A stretch of DNA of 21,495 nucleotides from Alphaproteobacteria bacterium UBA3637 (GCA_002373615.1 DFKU01000008.1:22508-44002), one strand, 5' to 3'. Positions 1 through 6,790 are shown, counted from the first letter of the stretch. Numbers and translations are program-made. Notes: generated by a model not told the origin, from the letters alone.

Positions 1-8
1 ATTCAAAT

Positions 9-34
9 AAGTCTTTGAATAATAAAGACTTTTT
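9..34 (+). terminator. Rho-independent terminator of a gene left of the window
   Basis: An 8-bp perfect stem (AAGTCTTT at 9-16, AAAGACTT at 24-31) with a 7-nt loop runs straight into a T-run. No gene is visible to its left, so it probably ends a plus-strand gene outside the window. The stem is AT-rich and may be weak. Confidence 0.55.
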
Positions 35-100
35 ATGCGTTGAAGGGGATATTGCTAAGAAAAATTTAATCCATAACTTAACTAAATTTTTAACACCCCA

Positions 101-132
101 CACGGATGGTTTTGCACCATCGGTGTTTTTTT
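101..132 (+). terminator. Terminator or attenuator-like hairpin just before the first gene
   Basis: The arms CACGGATGGT (101-110) and ACCATCGGTG (116-125) form a 10-bp stem with one mismatch and a 5-nt loop, followed by seven T. It sits only 21 nt before the start codon at 154. It is either a second terminator for the upstream gene or part of the leader of the next gene. A possible promoter, TTGCTA-N16-TAACTT (52-79), would place it inside that leader. Confidence 0.6.
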
Positions 133-153
133 ATAATTGAAAGGAAAAATAAA

Positions 154-819
154 ATGGCATTAAAAGGAAAATCGAGAAGTATGTATTATTATAAAGATCC
201 TGGTTCTGATATTTTGAGTGCTTCGTCTCAACCAATTAAAGGGTTGGTGGAAGGACGACAACAGTTAGTGGGATGTATACCAACTAAACGTTGGCTTGAG
301 GATGAAAATGGAAAGCGGCAAGGAATTACTCAATCTTTTAAGGTTGCTTTTTTACCGGATAGTGTACCGCTTCCTGCTGCAGCAGAAATTGTAACAAAAA
401 TTAGTGGTGGAACAGTGTATAAATGGTTAGAGAAAACCACAAATTTCAAAGATGATGTAGAGAATGGTTTAGAGATTGATTATAATAATGAAGGAAAAGC
501 AGTGAGAGTTGCGCCTTATAAAGATGGAGTATTGGATGGTTTGTTGTATCGTGTAGATGAGGATGGTCGTATAAAGTATTCACGATGGGAAAAAGGTGAC
601 AGGGTAGCGACCGACGATGAAATTCGTCGTGAGTGGGGTGAAACTGTTGAAGGGCTGAAGTACGAAAAAGAGATGGACAAGGCTGGGCGTTCTGCTACTT
701 TGAAAAAAGTTCTAGAAGCTGCTTCAAAAGAGGATAAGAAAAAGGCTTTGCAGGAATTTCATTCAAAAGAAAGTCCTGTAGGTGTTAAACGCCGAACAGC
801 TTTAAAATTTGATAGATAA
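154..819 (+). CDS. Hypothetical protein with MORN/YwqK-like repeats
   Basis: A 221-aa soluble protein without signal peptide or membrane segment; I do not recognise the family as a whole. Residues about 100-160 contain short motifs of the kind NGLEIDYNNEG, YKDGVLDGLLYRVDEDG and YSRWEKGD, which resemble the 'y.nG...G....y..dG' pattern of MORN/YwqK-type repeats. That resemblance is weak, and no function is inferred. The C-terminal 60 residues are highly charged (many K/E/R) and probably helical. The start at 154 was chosen because GAAAGGA lies upstream at a suitable distance; an in-frame ATG at 106 lies inside the hairpin of 101-132 and lacks a ribosome site. It ends at a strong shared terminator and appears monocistronic. 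Confidence 0.75.
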   Translation: MALKGKSRSMYYYKDPGSDILSASSQPIKGLVEGRQQLVGCIPTKRWLEDENGKRQGITQSFKVAFLPDSVPLPAAAEIVTKISGGTVYKWLEKTTNFKDDVENGLEIDYNNEGKAVRVAPYKDGVLDGLLYRVDEDGRIKYSRWEKGDRVATDDEIRREWGETVEGLKYEKEMDKAGRSATLKKVLEAASKEDKKKALQEFHSKESPVGVKRRTALKFDR

Positions 820-820
820 T

Positions 821-850
821 AAAAAAAAGGTGCCATTGGCACCTTTTTTT
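821..850. terminator. Bidirectional terminator between two convergent genes
   Basis: An A-run (821-828), a perfect 6-bp stem GGTGCC/GGCACC (829-834 and 838-843) with a 3-nt loop, then a T-run (844-850). It works in both directions: it ends the gene at 154-819 and overlaps the stop codon of the minus-strand gene ending at 849. Confidence 0.85.
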
Positions 851-1784
851 ACTTATACGATGCTCTTTTAATCCTATCGTTGATGGCTCTACCCAGACCT
901 GTGTTCGGAATAGGGGCAATGGCGATTTTGGACTTTTTCGTTTGTTCTTCTGCCAAGTGCATCATCTGGAACAAATTGGCGGTCGCTTCCTGTAAATCGC
1001 CACTAACACTTAAATTCAAGTCGCACGCCATCTTTCCAAAGCCAATATAAAATTCATCGGGCAGGGGGTCCACTACATTAATTCTGGTTTCATACTTTGG
1101 CGCATAGTGGCGAAGCATTTGCCCCGGTGAACTGGGCTTATTGGGGTTCCCATCGGAAATCAGGACTTTTTCGTTCAAAAATTCTTCCAAAGTCTCCAAA
1201 GCAATGCCGCCTGCCCGCAATAAATAAATTTGCTTTTCACTGACATCAATGATGGTTGATTCCACGCCCACTTGGCACGCCCCTGCATCCAGTATCATGG
1301 GGAGAGCATCCCCTAAACTATTTTGCACATGCCGGGCGGTAGTGGGACTGATGGTCTGGGATTTGTTAGCAGAAGGGGCTACAATCGGTACACCTGCCGC
1401 CCGAATTAAATCCAAAGCCACCGGATGATTCGGCATACGGACGCTGATTTTGTTAAGTCCTGCACACGCCAAATCCAATGCAGGATTTTTATCTTTCCTC
1501 TTTAATATAAAGGTGAGTGGTCCCGGCCAAAACTTGTTCGCTAAAGCCAATACACGCTCATCCGTCACGGCATAGTCGCGCAAGAAATCAACCTCGGCAA
1601 TATGCGAAATCAGCGGATTGAAAGTCGGACGATTTTTAATGGCATAGATTTTAGCAATGGCGGTTGGATTATAGGCACTGGCACCCAACCCATAGACTGT
1701 TTCCGTGGGGAAAGCCACTGTTTCGCCCGCCTGAATCAATTCGCCTGCTTTCAAGATATTTTCTTTTGATGCCTTAAAAATCAT
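849..1784 (-). CDS. L-threonylcarbamoyladenylate synthase, Sua5 type
   Basis: This cytosolic enzyme makes threonylcarbamoyl-AMP from threonine, bicarbonate and ATP, the first step of the universal t6A37 modification of tRNAs that read ANN codons. The 311-aa length matches the two-domain Sua5 form rather than the short YrdC/TsaC form. Visible motifs are PTETVYGLG (26-34), the basic K50/R52 pair in KNRPTFNPL, PSAN (137-140) followed by S..TT, and the Sua5 linker SPGQMLRHYAP (219-229) before the C-terminal Sua5 domain. AAAGGGAA precedes the ATG. It lies downstream of the ferredoxin gene on the same strand, separated by a likely terminator, so co-transcription is uncertain. Confidence 0.95.
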   Translation of the reverse strand: MIFKASKENILKAGELIQAGETVAFPTETVYGLGASAYNPTAIAKIYAIKNRPTFNPLISHIAEVDFLRDYAVTDERVLALANKFWPGPLTFILKRKDKNPALDLACAGLNKISVRMPNHPVALDLIRAAGVPIVAPSANKSQTISPTTARHVQNSLGDALPMILDAGACQVGVESTIIDVSEKQIYLLRAGGIALETLEEFLNEKVLISDGNPNKPSSPGQMLRHYAPKYETRINVVDPLPDEFYIGFGKMACDLNLSVSGDLQEATANLFQMMHLAEEQTKKSKIAIAPIPNTGLGRAINDRIKRASYK

Positions 1785-1800
1785 CTTTTCCCTTTATATG

Positions 1801-1831
1801 AAAAAGGAAGGCCCCCATTGGGTAGCCCCCC
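1801..1831 (-). terminator. Probable terminator after the ferredoxin gene
   Basis: Read on the minus strand, GGGGGGC-TA-CCC, an AAT loop, then GGG-G-GCCTTCC form an imperfect stem (a small internal loop and two G-U pairs) followed by five T. It lies between the ferredoxin stop and the Sua5 start. Confidence 0.5.
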
Positions 1832-1845
1832 GAAATCCGTTTTTA

Positions 1846-2082
1846 TTAGCCAACTTGTGTGGCAGTGGGTGCTTTTTCAGCATTGAATTTCACCCATTTT
1901 TCATCAGCTTCATCAGCTGTTTTAATGGCGCCTTGCGGGCATTCGGCAATGCACATACCGCAGTCGATGCACACATTGGGATCAACCACCATCTGAGTTT
2001 CGCCGTCTTTGATGGCTCCAACAGGACACACACTGGCGCAAGCACCACATTTAACACATGAATCATTAATTACTGAAGGCAT
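1846..2082 (-). CDS. 2[4Fe-4S] ferredoxin
   Basis: A 78-aa soluble electron carrier with two classical clusters. C9, C12, C15 and C19 form one CxxCxxCxxxCP motif and C38, C41, C44 and C48 the other; each fourth cysteine is followed by Pro. Each motif supplies three ligands to one cluster and its last Cys to the other, as in clostridial-type bacterial ferredoxins. A 25-residue charged C-terminal tail extends past the fold. This differs from the longer FdxA 7Fe type common in aerobic alphaproteobacteria and suggests low-potential electron transfer in an anaerobic metabolism; the partner enzymes are not in the window. AGGAG precedes the ATG, and a good promoter lies upstream. Confidence 0.95.
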   Translation of the reverse strand: MPSVINDSCVKCGACASVCPVGAIKDGETQMVVDPNVCIDCGMCIAECPQGAIKTADEADEKWVKFNAEKAPTATQVG

Positions 2083-2118
2083 TTTTTTCTCCTTTTTAAA
2101 ATTAAAACACGGGATACA

Positions 2119-2146
2119 ATTTTACACTTTTTTGAAAGAAAAGCAA
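2119..2146 (-). promoter_or_regulatory. Promoter of the ferredoxin gene
   Basis: Minus strand TTGCTT (2141-2146), a 16-nt spacer and TAAAAT (2119-2124). Transcription would start near 2112, giving a leader of about 30 nt before the ferredoxin ATG. Confidence 0.55.
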
Positions 2147-2222
2147 GAAAAAAATAAAAAACTTGCAATTTTTTGTAAAAAGTATACCATAGAATCAGTT
2201 CAACTTAAAAGAAGGAGAAGAA

Positions 2223-2705
2223 ATGAACTGTAAGAAGATTTTAACTTTGATAGCTGGTGGATTATTGTTGTCCGCCTGTGGAATAGGGGATACAAATACG
2301 ACTTATGATCGTGCCCAAATTGGTCGTCAAGGGCGTACTGAAACAGGAAAAGTGATTTCCATGACCCAAATTGAAGTGGCTGGAACGAATGCCGGTGGTG
2401 GTTTAGTCGGTGCCGGTGTTGGTGGTGCCTTGGGTGGTGTTGGTGGCTCAGCCTTGGGTGGCGGTAAGGGGTCAACTTTAATGGCTATTGGTGGCGCTGC
2501 AATTGGTGCATTGGCTGGGGCTGCGGTGGGTTCTGCTGCTGAACAAGCTGCCACCAAGGATTTAGCCTATGAATTTTTGGTTAAAAAAGATACCTCAGGA
2601 AACGTAGTTTCTGTGGTTCAAACGAACGAATTGAATCTGCGTCCTGGCGACAATGTTATTTTGGTCACCATTGATGGTACAACCCGTATTCGTCAAAAGT
2701 ATTAA
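2223..2705 (+). CDS. Glycine-zipper outer-membrane lipoprotein (SlyB/17-kDa antigen type)
   Basis: A 160-aa lipoprotein. The N-terminus MNCKKILTLIAGGLLLSAC has a basic start, a hydrophobic core and a lipobox (LSAC) with C19 as the lipidated residue. Residues about 56-108 are a long Gly/Ala-rich stretch with GxxxG-type spacing, the glycine-zipper segment seen in SlyB/Pcp and rickettsial 17-kDa antigen lipoproteins. A small beta-rich C-terminal domain follows (FLVKKDTSG through GTTRIRQKY). The exact role is not established from sequence; family members are linked to envelope integrity. AAGGAG lies 5-6 nt before the ATG. The promoter is uncertain: TTGCAA at 2164 with TACCAT at 2185 gives only a 15-nt spacer. 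A 42-aa lipoprotein follows 9 nt downstream, probably in the same transcript. Confidence 0.88.
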   Translation: MNCKKILTLIAGGLLLSACGIGDTNTTYDRAQIGRQGRTETGKVISMTQIEVAGTNAGGGLVGAGVGGALGGVGGSALGGGKGSTLMAIGGAAIGALAGAAVGSAAEQAATKDLAYEFLVKKDTSGNVVSVVQTNELNLRPGDNVILVTIDGTTRIRQKY

Positions 2706-2714
2706 GGAGGTCTT

Positions 2715-2843
2715 ATGCGTAAACTTTTAATTTTAGCATTGATTGTTGGCTTTTTATCAGCTTGCTCTTTTAATGCCAAACAGCCAAAAGATGATACCTA
2801 TTATAAACGGACTCAAGGGATATCTTGGCCAGAAGGTAAATAG
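2715..2843 (+). CDS. Small lipoprotein, 42 aa
   Basis: The frame encodes MRKLLILALIVGFLSAC followed by a 25-residue polar tail. The signal peptide and LSAC lipobox are textbook, with C17 as the lipidation site. A near-perfect AAGGAGG (2704-2710) ends 4 nt before the ATG, stronger than most sites in the window, which argues that it is translated. It follows the glycine-zipper lipoprotein by 9 nt and precedes a strong terminator, so the two form a lipoprotein operon. The mature peptide (SFNAKQPKDD...) has no domain I recognise. The organisation is like small entericidin/LptM-type lipoproteins, but no homology is claimed. Confidence 0.8.
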   Translation: MRKLLILALIVGFLSACSFNAKQPKDDTYYKRTQGISWPEGK

Positions 2844-2854
2844 TTTTAATCCAA

Positions 2855-2895
2855 TAAAAAATTCAGCGGGGTTTTGAATCCCGCTGAAAATTTTT
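2855..2895. terminator. Bidirectional terminator between lipoprotein and S1 genes
   Basis: A perfect 9-bp core TTCAGCGGG (2862-2870) / CCCGCTGAA (2880-2888) with a 9-nt loop is flanked by an A-run on the left and a T-run on the right, so it can stop transcription in both directions. It ends the lipoprotein pair and, on the minus strand, rpsA. Confidence 0.9.
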
Positions 2896-2910
2896 GAAAG
2901 TTTAAGAAAC

Positions 2911-4674
2911 TTATTCAGCCTTTGTGGCTTCTTCAGCTTCTTCTTTCTTTGCCTTTTTGGCCTTTGCAGGTTTTTCCTCTGCGTCAGCTTTTTTGGTCTT
3001 TTTGGCTTTTTTGGCCAAAGCAGCACCCAAAATATCACCCAAAGAAGCACCGGCTGCGGTGGAACCGAATTCCGCCAGAGCTTGTTTTTCTTCGGCAATT
3101 TCACGGGCCTTGATGGACAAATTGACCTTGCCTGCCTTCAAATCCAAAGTGGTCACTTTTGCATCCACTTTTTCACCGATGGCAAAACGTTCAGGTTTTT
3201 GTTCAGAACGTTCTCTGGCCAAATCAGAACGACGGATAAAGCCTTTGATACCATCGACATCTACTTCAATACCATCTTCCAAGATAGCAGAAACAACGCC
3301 TGTCACGATGGCCCCTTTCTTCAAGGAACCGCTGGCTTCAGCCACAGGATCTTTTTCCAATTGCTTGATACCCAAGGCAATGCGTTCTTTTTCAACATCA
3401 ATGTCCAAGATTTTGGCTTTGACGACTTGACCTTTTTTATAGTCTTTGATGGCCTCTTCACCCGGTTTATCCCATGATAAATCAGAGGTGTGAATCATAC
3501 CATCCAGGTCATTGTTGAGTGAAATAAAGATACCGAATTCAATCATATTTTTGATTGGTCCTTCAACAATTTCACCCACTTTGTGTTCTTCAGCATACAA
3601 TTTCCACGGATTTTCTTGTAATTCTTTCATCCCCAAAGAAATGCGGCGCTTGGATTCATCCACTTCGTGGACAACAGCTTCCACTTCTTGACCAATGGTA
3701 ACGATCTTGCTGGGATGAGCGTTTTTCTTTGTCCAGCTCATTTCTGATACATGGACTAAACCTTCAACGCCATCTTCCAATTCAACAAAGGCACCGTAAT
3801 CGGCAATATTGCTGATTTTACCTTTGACCTTTGTACCAACAGGGTAACGGTCATTAACCCCAACCCAAGGATCGGGTCCCATTTGTTTAATCCCTAAGGA
3901 CACACGGCCATTTTCTGTTGAAAATTTAATAATTTGGACTTTGATTTTTTCACCAACTTTTAAGATATCAGCAGGATTTGCAATGCGCTTCCAAGAAATA
4001 TCGGTCACGTGCAACAACCCATCAATGCCCCCCAGGTCAATAAAGGCACCGTAATCAGTAACGTTTTTAATGGTTCCTTCAACGATTTGACCTTCACTCA
4101 TTCCTTTGATAATTTCTGAGAATTGAGCGGCGCGCTCTTCTTCCAAGATAGCGCGGCGAGATACAACAATGTTTCCACGCAATTTGTCCATTTTTAAAAT
4201 GGCAAAGGGTTGCGTGATTCCCATTAAAGGAGTCACATCGCGGATAGGACGGATGTCAATTTGGCTCCCGGGTAAGAAGGCAGTTGCGCCCCCTAAATCC
4301 ACAGTAAAGCCACCTTTGACACGACCAAAAATGGTCCCGTTTACGTGTTTACCTTCTTGCATGGCTTTTTCCAAATCGCCCCATGCTTCTTCGCGACGTG
4401 CCTTTTCACGTGATAAAACAGCACTTCCTTCGCGATTTTCATAGCGTTCAATGTAAACTTCAACTTCATCACCGACTTTGACACTTTGAGTTCCAAATTC
4501 GGTTAAAGGAATGCGCCCTTCGGATTTTAATCCGACATCCACAATTGCTTCATCCTTTGTTAAAGCAGTGATTGTTCCTTTGACGACTTGACCCTGCATT
4601 GGGCGAGCCGACATAAATTCATCTAATAAAGCACCAAAATCTTCGGTGTTCATATCTAATTTTTCTTTTGTCAT
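2911..4674 (-). CDS. rpsA: 30S ribosomal protein S1
   Basis: S1 binds mRNA on the small subunit and helps start translation, especially on weak or structured leaders. With the start at 4674 it has 587 aa and six S1 RNA-binding repeats at about 28-91, 110-174, 195-263, 280-349, 366-437 and 453-524. Repeats 3-5 show the canonical 'DYGAFIDLGGIDGLLHV' type signature. After repeat 6 comes an Ala/Lys/Glu-rich low-complexity tail (553-587). The frame is open upstream to 4749, but the leader there looks structured rather than coding; 4674 (MTKEKL) or 4653 (MNTEDF) are the plausible starts, and both have only AAAAGA-like ribosome sites. A weak site is normal for rpsA, which in E. coli is autogenously controlled. 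A promoter lies at 4801-4829. Confidence 0.96.
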   Translation of the reverse strand: MTKEKLDMNTEDFGALLDEFMSARPMQGQVVKGTITALTKDEAIVDVGLKSEGRIPLTEFGTQSVKVGDEVEVYIERYENREGSAVLSREKARREEAWGDLEKAMQEGKHVNGTIFGRVKGGFTVDLGGATAFLPGSQIDIRPIRDVTPLMGITQPFAILKMDKLRGNIVVSRRAILEEERAAQFSEIIKGMSEGQIVEGTIKNVTDYGAFIDLGGIDGLLHVTDISWKRIANPADILKVGEKIKVQIIKFSTENGRVSLGIKQMGPDPWVGVNDRYPVGTKVKGKISNIADYGAFVELEDGVEGLVHVSEMSWTKKNAHPSKIVTIGQEVEAVVHEVDESKRRISLGMKELQENPWKLYAEEHKVGEIVEGPIKNMIEFGIFISLNNDLDGMIHTSDLSWDKPGEEAIKDYKKGQVVKAKILDIDVEKERIALGIKQLEKDPVAEASGSLKKGAIVTGVVSAILEDGIEVDVDGIKGFIRRSDLARERSEQKPERFAIGEKVDAKVTTLDLKAGKVNLSIKAREIAEEKQALAEFGSTAAGASLGDILGAALAKKAKKTKKADAEEKPAKAKKAKKEEAEEATKAE

Positions 4675-4794
4675 TAAGATTTTTTCTTTTTTTTGTTGGC
4701 CAATGGGAGATTTCCCATGGACTTTTAAAGGTCGGTTTTCCCCACCCAAACGTTTGACCTATGACGAAAGGGGACTTCTTCCGAATGAAAAAGC
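4675..4794 (-). promoter_or_regulatory. Structured 5' leader of rpsA, candidate autoregulatory region
   Basis: About 120 nt separate the predicted transcription start (near 4794) from the S1 start codon. On the minus strand GGTCG at its 5' end can pair with CGACC about 65 nt later. A second hairpin (CCATGGGA with TCCCATTGG, about 4700-4720) lies just before the start region. With the poor Shine-Dalgarno this resembles the arrangement by which S1 represses its own mRNA in E. coli; homology to a named leader family is not claimed. Confidence 0.4.
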
Positions 4795-4800
4795 GACCTT

Positions 4801-4829
4801 ATTATACCTGAAAAAAAATAAAAATGCAA
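4801..4829 (-). promoter_or_regulatory. Strong sigma-70-type promoter of rpsA
   Basis: Minus strand TTGCAT (4824-4829), a 17-nt spacer and a perfect TATAAT (4801-4806). It is back to back with the promoter at 4859-4886. Confidence 0.8.
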
Positions 4830-4858
4830 GTTTTTTTACTAAATCTTTTCTTTTTTTG

Positions 4859-4886
4859 TTGACAAATGTATCAAAATATGTAAAAC
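4859..4886 (+). promoter_or_regulatory. Promoter of the FYDLN protein / yqgE operon
   Basis: A perfect -35 TTGACA (4859-4864), a 16-nt spacer and TAAAAC (4881-4886). It is divergent from the rpsA promoter, with about 30 nt between the two -35 boxes. Confidence 0.7.
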
Positions 4887-4930
4887 ACGGGAATATCAAA
4901 AACTTTAGAATAAAATGAAAGGAGTTTTTT

Positions 4931-5278
4931 ATGAACGAAAAATGGGGTCAAAAACGTAAATGTCCAAAGTGTGAAGCTTTCTTTTATGATATGGGAAAAA
5001 AAGAATTTTCCTGTCCAAAATGCAAAGTTAAATATACTGAAGAATCTTTTTTAAAGGCAAAAGAAAAGCATCTAAGTAAGATTGTCAAGCGCGAAATGCC
5101 CAAAATTGATGATGAAGATTTAGATACAGAAACATTGTTAAAAATGACAGATTCTTTACCTGAAGAAGAGGGGGTGGACAATTCAGATAACTTGACAATT
5201 GAAGATGATGGGGAAGTAAGTTCTGCTGCAGATTTAGGCGAATTCTTGGATGATTATTCTGACGAAAAGGATATGTAA
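4931..5278 (+). CDS. TIGR02300 / FYDLN-acid family zinc-ribbon protein
   Basis: A 115-aa protein. The N-terminal half is a zinc ribbon with CPKC (C11, C14) and CPKC (C28, C31), and the signature FYDM (18-21) stands where the family usually has FYDL. The rest is strongly acidic (runs of D and E to the C-terminus), which explains the family name FYDLN_acid. The family is essentially alphaproteobacterial and its function is unknown; a nucleic-acid or RNA-polymerase contact is only a guess from the fold. AGGAG lies 6 nt before the ATG. The stop overlaps the ATG of yqgE by one base (TAATG), so the two are co-translated. Confidence 0.93.
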   Translation: MNEKWGQKRKCPKCEAFFYDMGKKEFSCPKCKVKYTEESFLKAKEKHLSKIVKREMPKIDDEDLDTETLLKMTDSLPEEEGVDNSDNLTIEDDGEVSSAADLGEFLDDYSDEKDM

Positions 5279-5859
5279 TGTTTGAACGTCAGCTGCCACC
5301 TTTTACTTCTTTGGCAGGTTCTCTTTTGATTGCAATGCCTGATATTGGTGATAAACGTTTTCAAGGGGCGGTGATTTATATTGCTCAGCACACAGAAAAC
5401 GAAGGGGCAAATGGTTTGATTATTAATAAGCCTATTCCTAAAATTTCGTGTCAGGATATTTTGGCTCAACTACGCATTAAATATGATGATCAATCCTTTT
5501 TTCCGCCAGTATTGAATGGGGGGCCAGATCGCAAAATGCAAGGGTTTATTTTGCATACCCCTGATGTTTTTTATCCAGAAACGGCGGCTATTACAAATGA
5601 AGTACATTTAACGGCGACTCAAGAAATTTTGGCAGACATTGCCGCAGGGAAAGCCCCTCAAGATTATTTATTGGCGGTTGGATGTTGCACTTGGTCGCCC
5701 AGCCAAATGGAAGAAGAAATTATGGGGAATATTTGGCTGACAGCACCGGCTAACAATGACATTCTGTTTCATGCGCCTTATGAAGAACGCTGGGAAAAAG
5801 CAGTAAAATTATTGGGGGTTAATCCTGAAGTTTTTTCTGCTCGGGCAGGGAAAGCTTGA
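5278..5859 (+). CDS. YqgE/AlgH family protein (DUF179)
   Basis: A 193-aa cytosolic protein matching the conserved YqgE/AlgH fold. It has the N-terminal LAGSLLIAMPDIGD.RF signature (residues about 12-28), H37 and NGLIINKP (44-51), a central LNGGPD (about 79-84), and a C-terminal LLAVGCCTWSPSQMEEEI segment where family members have a similar 'GyagW...QLE.Ei' block. The molecular role is unknown; AlgH was named for an effect on alginate regulation in Pseudomonas. It is coupled by the TAATG overlap to the FYDLN gene. Its last 41 nt overlap the 3' end of the convergent HAD gene, and no terminator is visible between them. Confidence 0.93.
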   Translation: MFERQLPPFTSLAGSLLIAMPDIGDKRFQGAVIYIAQHTENEGANGLIINKPIPKISCQDILAQLRIKYDDQSFFPPVLNGGPDRKMQGFILHTPDVFYPETAAITNEVHLTATQEILADIAAGKAPQDYLLAVGCCTWSPSQMEEEIMGNIWLTAPANNDILFHAPYEERWEKAVKLLGVNPEVFSARAGKA

Positions 5860-6517
5860 AGTATTCTTTTTTATCAAGCCATTCTTTTACTTCTGTCACA
5901 TTATGGACTTCGTGAATCCACTTTAACTCATTTGGCAAGTCGCTGGTAAAAGGGCAGCGCATACGAACAGGTAATACACCGACATTGATGGCGGCATACA
6001 TATTATAAATGCGATCATCAACCAGTATAGTATCCTCGGGCCTTAAATCATACTTTTTGAAGCATTCTAAAAATTTACCTTCTTTGGTGGTATCATGTAA
6101 AAATTGGCCATGCCCCACACATTCAATGGTTAAAAAATCAGTGATAGGAGCCAATAATTTATTTAAAAAGCGTCTTTTAACTTCAGGGTCAAAGCTGGCC
6201 GACAGGGTAAATTGCCGGTATCCGGCTTTATCCAAAGCGCGCAAAGTATCAATAACGTTAGGATAAAGGGGGCGATTTTCAAAAAATTCAGGACTATGAC
6301 AAAAATCCTTATCCATTTCCTCGCCAAGGGTAGGGTGACACTTTAAATCCAAAGCGCCATATTTGGGATTGATGGGCAAAACTTTATCCAAATCTTCCCA
6401 TTTTAAATCTTTATATTGATTTTTATAGTTGGGATGATTTTTCAAAAAATGAAAATAGGCATAATTTAAATCTGCCAATACGCCGTCTACATCCCAGAAG
6501 ATATTTTTAATAATCAT
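5819..6517 (-). CDS. HAD-superfamily hydrolase
   Basis: A 232-aa predicted phosphatase of the haloacid dehalogenase fold. Motif I is WDVDGVLAD with nucleophile D9 and acid/base D11; motif II is LSAS (S106); the motif III lysine probably lies in EVKRRFL (about 112-118); motif IV is VDD (D167, D168). The helical insert between motifs I and II is a C1-type cap. The substrate cannot be told; phosphoglycolate or nucleotide phosphatases are possible relatives. The start at 6517 gives MIIKNIFWDVDG. An in-frame ATG at 6538 lies inside the upstream terminator hairpin, and neither start has a clear Shine-Dalgarno. The 3' end overlaps yqgE by 41 nt in the convergent direction. Confidence 0.88.
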   Translation of the reverse strand: MIIKNIFWDVDGVLADLNYAYFHFLKNHPNYKNQYKDLKWEDLDKVLPINPKYGALDLKCHPTLGEEMDKDFCHSPEFFENRPLYPNVIDTLRALDKAGYRQFTLSASFDPEVKRRFLNKLLAPITDFLTIECVGHGQFLHDTTKEGKFLECFKKYDLRPEDTILVDDRIYNMYAAINVGVLPVRMRCPFTSDLPNELKWIHEVHNVTEVKEWLDKKEYFKLSLPEQKKLQD

Positions 6518-6524
6518 TGAAAAT

Positions 6525-6550
6525 AAAAGGGGACCCATTCAGAGTCCCCC
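6525..6550 (-). terminator. Terminator of the 50-aa lipoprotein gene, abutting the HAD start
   Basis: On the minus strand GGGGAC (6544-6549) pairs with GTCCCC (6529-6534) across a 9-nt loop and is followed by TTTTATTTT. The HAD start codon is only 8-11 nt downstream, so transcription of that gene must pass through this hairpin or start very close to it. Confidence 0.75.
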
Positions 6551-6557
6551 ATTTTCC

Positions 6558-6710
6558 TTATTTGCAAGGAGATAAAACTTCAATGATGGAAATGCCCAAG
6601 AAGCTTTGGTTTTCACAAACTCTTTGATTTCCATGATATCCACGAACGCCCATACAAGCGGACAAAGATAATAAAGCAGCAGCCACAACGGCCAATTTTA
6701 CTAATTTCAT
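6558..6710 (-). CDS. Small lipoprotein, 50 aa
   Basis: The frame reads MKLVKLAVVAAALLSLSAC then 31 residues including C32 and C49. The N-terminus is a clear lipoprotein signal peptide (two Lys, Ala/Leu core, lipobox LSAC, lipidated C19). GAAAGGA lies about 10 nt before the ATG, and a terminator follows within 10 nt of the stop, so this is a complete small transcription unit. The two remaining cysteines could form a disulfide in the periplasm. No similarity to a known family is recognised. It is unrelated in sequence to the 42-aa lipoprotein at 2715 except for the signal peptide. Confidence 0.78.
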   Translation of the reverse strand: MKLVKLAVVAAALLSLSACMGVRGYHGNQRVCENQSFLGISIIEVLSPCK

Positions 6711-6790
6711 CTTATATTTTTCCTTTCATAGAGTTAAACATAACACAATATGTAGGCTAGAATAAAATAATATGGAAATCAAGTGAAAAC

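Noticed and set aside
106..153. Upstream in-frame ATG extending the first gene by 16 residues
   Set aside because: It lies inside the hairpin of 101-132 and has no ribosome site; the ATG at 154 has GAAAGGA.
2924..3477. Long plus-strand frames opposite rpsA
   Set aside because: They are antisense shadows of the S1 gene with low-complexity Phe/Ser/Ala translations and no ribosome sites.
4675..4749. 25-residue extension of S1 from an ATG at 4749
   Set aside because: S1 proteins normally begin close to the TEDFGALL segment, and this stretch forms base-paired leader structure.
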